7,005 nucleotides of DNA from an uncultured Bacilli bacterium. GTDB lineage: Bacteria; Bacillota_I; Bacilli_A; RF39; UBA660. Positions 5,901 through 7,005 of the stretch are shown here, one piece after another. The stretch lies in assembly GCA_947630095.1 (NCBI GenBank), contig CANRGI010000063.1:1-7005 (forward strand), given 5' to 3'. Made by a program: the position numbers and the translations under genes. Numbering within the stretch: position 1 is the first letter of the stretch; every line of letters begins with the position of its first letter. The notes under the pieces were generated by a model. That model was not told the DNA's origin, did no database searches, and worked only from the letters and a program-made list of their open reading frames with translations.

Positions 5901-7005
5901 TTACCATCTTCCATAGTAAGACCAAGATAGACTATTTTACTTTTATTTGTATCAAAAGAATATGCCCCGTTGTGGGTTACTGCTTCGTCTACAAACTTTC
6001 TATATTTAAAACTATCTACATCAATTTCGTCTACATCTATTTTAACTGCTGTTAGAGTGTCAGATAACTTTCCTATATTTTGGGCTATGTCGGCGACTGT
6101 TGGAACTCCTGCAAAGAAGAAAGATTTTGGTGTACCATAAGAAGATATGACTCCTGAAGATTTAACTGTAGCAGAGTCTATTATCTTATTAGCGGAATCT
6201 AAATCAGTGATGTGATAAAGTCCTTCAGTTAATACTTTTCCTTTGATTTCAGGGTCTAAATCAGTATAGACTAATCTACTAACAAGCCCTAGAGGAGAAC
6301 TTATGAAGCCTTTAGCAGCATCTGGCATGTTTTTTAAAGTTACTTCTAATGTATTTCTATCTACTATACCATCAAATTTATCTAATAATTTATTTAATGC
6401 TATGTCACTCATAGAAGATTTATTTTTAGCATTTTCTAAATCAGTTTCTTTTAATATGTCGTCAAAAGAGAAATCTATTCTTGAACTTATTCCTTGTGCT
6501 AGAGTAGTTGAAGTACGGACTAGACCACCTATTACCATTTGGTTTAGTACTCCGTCGTCGTTAAAGTTCTTTATGAAGTTTTCTGTATAAGATAGTGAGT
6601 CGTCGTGCTCATAGATTAAAGTAGACGCAACTTCATTAAATAATGGCTCGGTAAGACCTGTAAAAAATGAACCTATGTTAGTTATGCTACTTAGTACTTT
6701 TGCACCTGAGTCAAGTAAACTACCACTTAGACTACCTAAGTAATTAGATACACTACCTACTCCCATACCTGTTAGAGAACCTAAGGCACCTGTTAGATAT
6801 GTTTCTTCTTTTGTTGCTCCCATTTGTATTGCTTTTTCTGATTCACTTCCTGCATCTATTGCAGCGCTTGTTAAACCTCCTAGGACTGTTGTTGCAGTCG
6901 CTGTTGTCGCTGCTCCTGTTGCTAGTGTTCCTCCTGCTGCGACTGAAGAAGCACCTATAGAAGCGGCCAAACCTCCTGTTGCTAGAGTTAGAATTATCAT
7001 ACCAC
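2951..7005 (-). CDS. Large multidomain T7SS-associated putative toxin, N-terminus outside the window
   Basis: The frame is open to the window edge (GGT precedes the first visible Met at 7000-6998), so this Met is probably internal and at least 1350 residues are present. Residues below count from that Met. Order: Gly/Ala/Thr-rich hydrophobic segment (1-115); helical stretch (about 120-230); possible ART-like domain (255-365); zinc metalloprotease-like domain with HESGH at 574-578 and a likely distal ligand in YDELLAEYF (773-781); acidic linker and helices, partly coiled-coil-like (about 820-1070); transglutaminase-like domain with C1105, H1137, D1152; unassigned tail (1195-1349). No signal peptide is visible, but the true N-terminus is absent, so an LXG or WXG targeting domain could lie upstream. 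It ends MGG, whose codons make the ribosome binding site of the next gene. A secreted multi-enzyme effector fits the EssC neighbour. A polyvalent protein of a mobile element with zincin and ART domains is the alternative. Confidence 0.9.
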   Translation of the reverse strand, partial: GMIILTLATGGLAASIGASSVAAGGTLATGAATTATATTVLGGLTSAAIDAGSESEKAIQMGATKEETYLTGALGSLTGMGVGSVSNYLGSLSGSLLDSGAKVLSSITNIGSFFTGLTEPLFNEVASTLIYEHDDSLSYTENFIKNFNDDGVLNQMVIGGLVRTSTTLAQGISSRIDFSFDDILKETDLENAKNKSSMSDIALNKLLDKFDGIVDRNTLEVTLKNMPDAAKGFISSPLGLVSRLVYTDLDPEIKGKVLTEGLYHITDLDSANKIIDSATVKSSGVISSYGTPKSFFFAGVPTVADIAQNIGKLSDTLTAVKIDVDEIDVDSFKYRKFVDEAVTHNGAYSFDTNKSKIVYLGLTMEDGNLKYKEIPYEEYKNYKSNLPEGSLNKVARNIESLVLGFAKEYEGAKNSIDIIKNRILKEDSPAPILPDTDAIKNENLSFTGLKGEDPKVIPKLTEQEKIDFTRRLQEKIKAYSKYDIEEKIDPNIEKLVIESINSLVEKSNIDPNITRILLNYDKIIDYDPYFSLLIFPSHKIGRRAAYGHLNGSGFILFEQENFRENATYLDKTIAHESGHAFFHTLLGKDLEIELPKEKIDILNRAQDNLDLKYLREVLLGDILKSQKELSDLTNATIKKPNEIDAKKINSLVDEFFDNDDAMSLASNLIDAAGLKPLQDRFPNIDLEGSLVEILQDRELTRQILLQEREIYNYMDCSEYFGSVIPYFRDNLALEGLINNIMRKLTIDLDDGSKLKLSYGHDDEYWKISPYTRSYDELLAEYFNLAANGNSEVLKVFERLAGKELMDSLKNDVKNIADKLEMDTPKVSIEAESNQMGDIEENIKKNIKGNLFDAMEIVDEDEITLETPVMRELSDKAVELKKETLNDLLKNEELRTLYENYKQNPNVVIPPSLSELFNKVSELNTEIENHYGALSNAEIDILNERIINDVLSAMTKEDIKLEYLSDEVIHAKKRILSRFLNSSLVAKSYMSGAHPELNEQTALEVIKARNLQTEINEGIGRIGEEEISILKGMQELRNTNLELKQDILKTTKGLNDTVSITRRIYMELNKKLHYSMDFIKGTDETKNNIFNETLSFENLNSNRTVVCKGWSELFRELLIDAGIKEEDVRIMAFNDGKSHRWVEVTTNDGIIICDGTEAIRKSVDLANSKSGLPTNGFVMVDSACTGSRIKNLIESNYFKSIELDHQKRLKELDISLGYATKKGYLTDELSRSKSLFGSNGLVSKIFKTKDTGQIVNDIVNKQVPTNLDGYEAFVYYKTLLSALTNSTNVKSDFKLQTLYNYTEEFVEPVFKMQYNVNGVDTYYLYGSSIGKKILKGAEEYESFVKSFTMGG
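3431..3823 (-). other. Transglutaminase-like Cys/His/Asp domain of the large protein
   Basis: Residues about 1060-1190. VVCKGWSELFRELLIDAGI (1103-1121) matches the nucleophile helix of the transglutaminase-like superfamily (C1105). SHRWVEVTTNDG (1136-1147) gives H1137 on a strand, and IIICDGT (1148-1154) gives D1152. Order and spacing fit the Cys-His-Asp triad of this fold, whose members include cross-linking or deamidating enzymes and peptidases. The actual reaction cannot be read from the sequence. Confidence 0.7.
4571..5638 (-). other. Zinc metalloprotease-like (zincin, HExxH) domain of the large protein
   Basis: Residues about 455-810. TIAHESGHAFFHTLL (571-585) is a zincin active-site helix: H574 and H578 would bind zinc and E575 would be the base. 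A beta-strand-like region with GHLNGSGFILFE (546-557) precedes it, as expected for the edge strand. The third ligand is uncertain. YDELLAEYF (773-781) resembles the E-x-x-x-A-E-x-F helix of lethal-factor-like zincins but lies about 200 residues downstream, implying a long helical insertion; E653 and E717 are other options. Confidence 0.7.
5906..6238 (-). other. Possible ADP-ribosyltransferase-like domain of the large protein
   Basis: Residues 255-365 begin with LYHITDLDSANKIIDS, which has the form of the first strand and helix of ART-fold proteins (strand with His, here H263, then a helix ending before a turn). After it come SYGTPKSFFFAG (287-298), a strand AVKIDV (318-323) and VDEAVTHNG (337-345), where E339 could be the catalytic Glu. 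This is a pattern match by eye. The full H-Y-E triad cannot be proven, and a non-catalytic fold relative is possible. Confidence 0.35.
6476..7000 (-). other. Gly/Ala/Thr-rich hydrophobic segment and helical region of the large protein
   Basis: Residues 1-50 consist almost entirely of Gly, Ala, Thr, Ser, Leu and Ile, with small-residue spacing like glycine-zipper membrane segments. Residues 55-90 hold an A-I-Q-M-G-A-T-K-E-E-T pattern followed by a second Gly-rich stretch. Such segments are common between the targeting and enzymatic parts of large Firmicutes toxins, and in phage tape-measure or MuF-type proteins. A role in membrane insertion or translocation is inference. Confidence 0.5.

Noticed and set aside
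6303..6590. Plus-strand open frame of 95 codons
   Set aside because: Antisense to the large protein, with no supporting signal.
6998..7000. ATG at 7000-6998 as the true start of the large protein
   Set aside because: The frame is open through the last upstream codon (GGT) and partial codon. The sequence begins in the middle of a hydrophobic Gly-rich segment, and too few upstream bases are present to show a ribosome binding site.

Overview
The window is very AT-rich and every convincing gene lies on the minus strand, so the biology reads from right (7005) to left (1). Trp is encoded by TGG, and TGA acts as a stop at 2459-2461 inside a terminator hairpin, so the standard bacterial code applies. 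Strong AGGAGG-type ribosome binding sites, compact operons and a Firmicutes-type (T7SSb) type VII secretion system point to a low-GC Bacillota, possibly one of the uncultured gut Bacilli or Clostridia. The species cannot be named from this sequence.

Layout in transcription order. (1) 7005-2951: a very large partial protein (at least 1350 residues, N-terminus outside the window). It starts with a Gly/Ala/Thr-rich hydrophobic segment. A possible ADP-ribosyltransferase-like domain follows, then a clear HExxH zinc metalloprotease signature, a helical linker, a transglutaminase-like Cys/His/Asp domain and an unassigned C-terminal tail. (2) 2950-2684 and 2680-2459: two small, probably distantly related proteins, translationally coupled to the large gene and ending in a rho-independent terminator at 2434-2460. 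They are candidate immunity or partner proteins. (3) An extended -10 promoter at 2414-2422 starts a second operon: a small zinc-ribbon/transmembrane protein (2388-2164), an EsaB/YukD ubiquitin-like protein (2155-1901), and the N-terminal 630 residues of the EssC membrane ATPase (1891-1, running off the window).

Interpretation: a T7SSb secretion core sits directly downstream of what looks like a multi-enzyme cargo toxin and its companions. The EssC and EsaB calls are firm. The metalloprotease and transglutaminase-like signatures are visible as motifs. The ART-like domain, secretion of the large protein by this system, and immunity function of the small genes are inferences. There is no RNA gene, CRISPR array or insertion sequence, and no gene-free stretch longer than about 70 bases.
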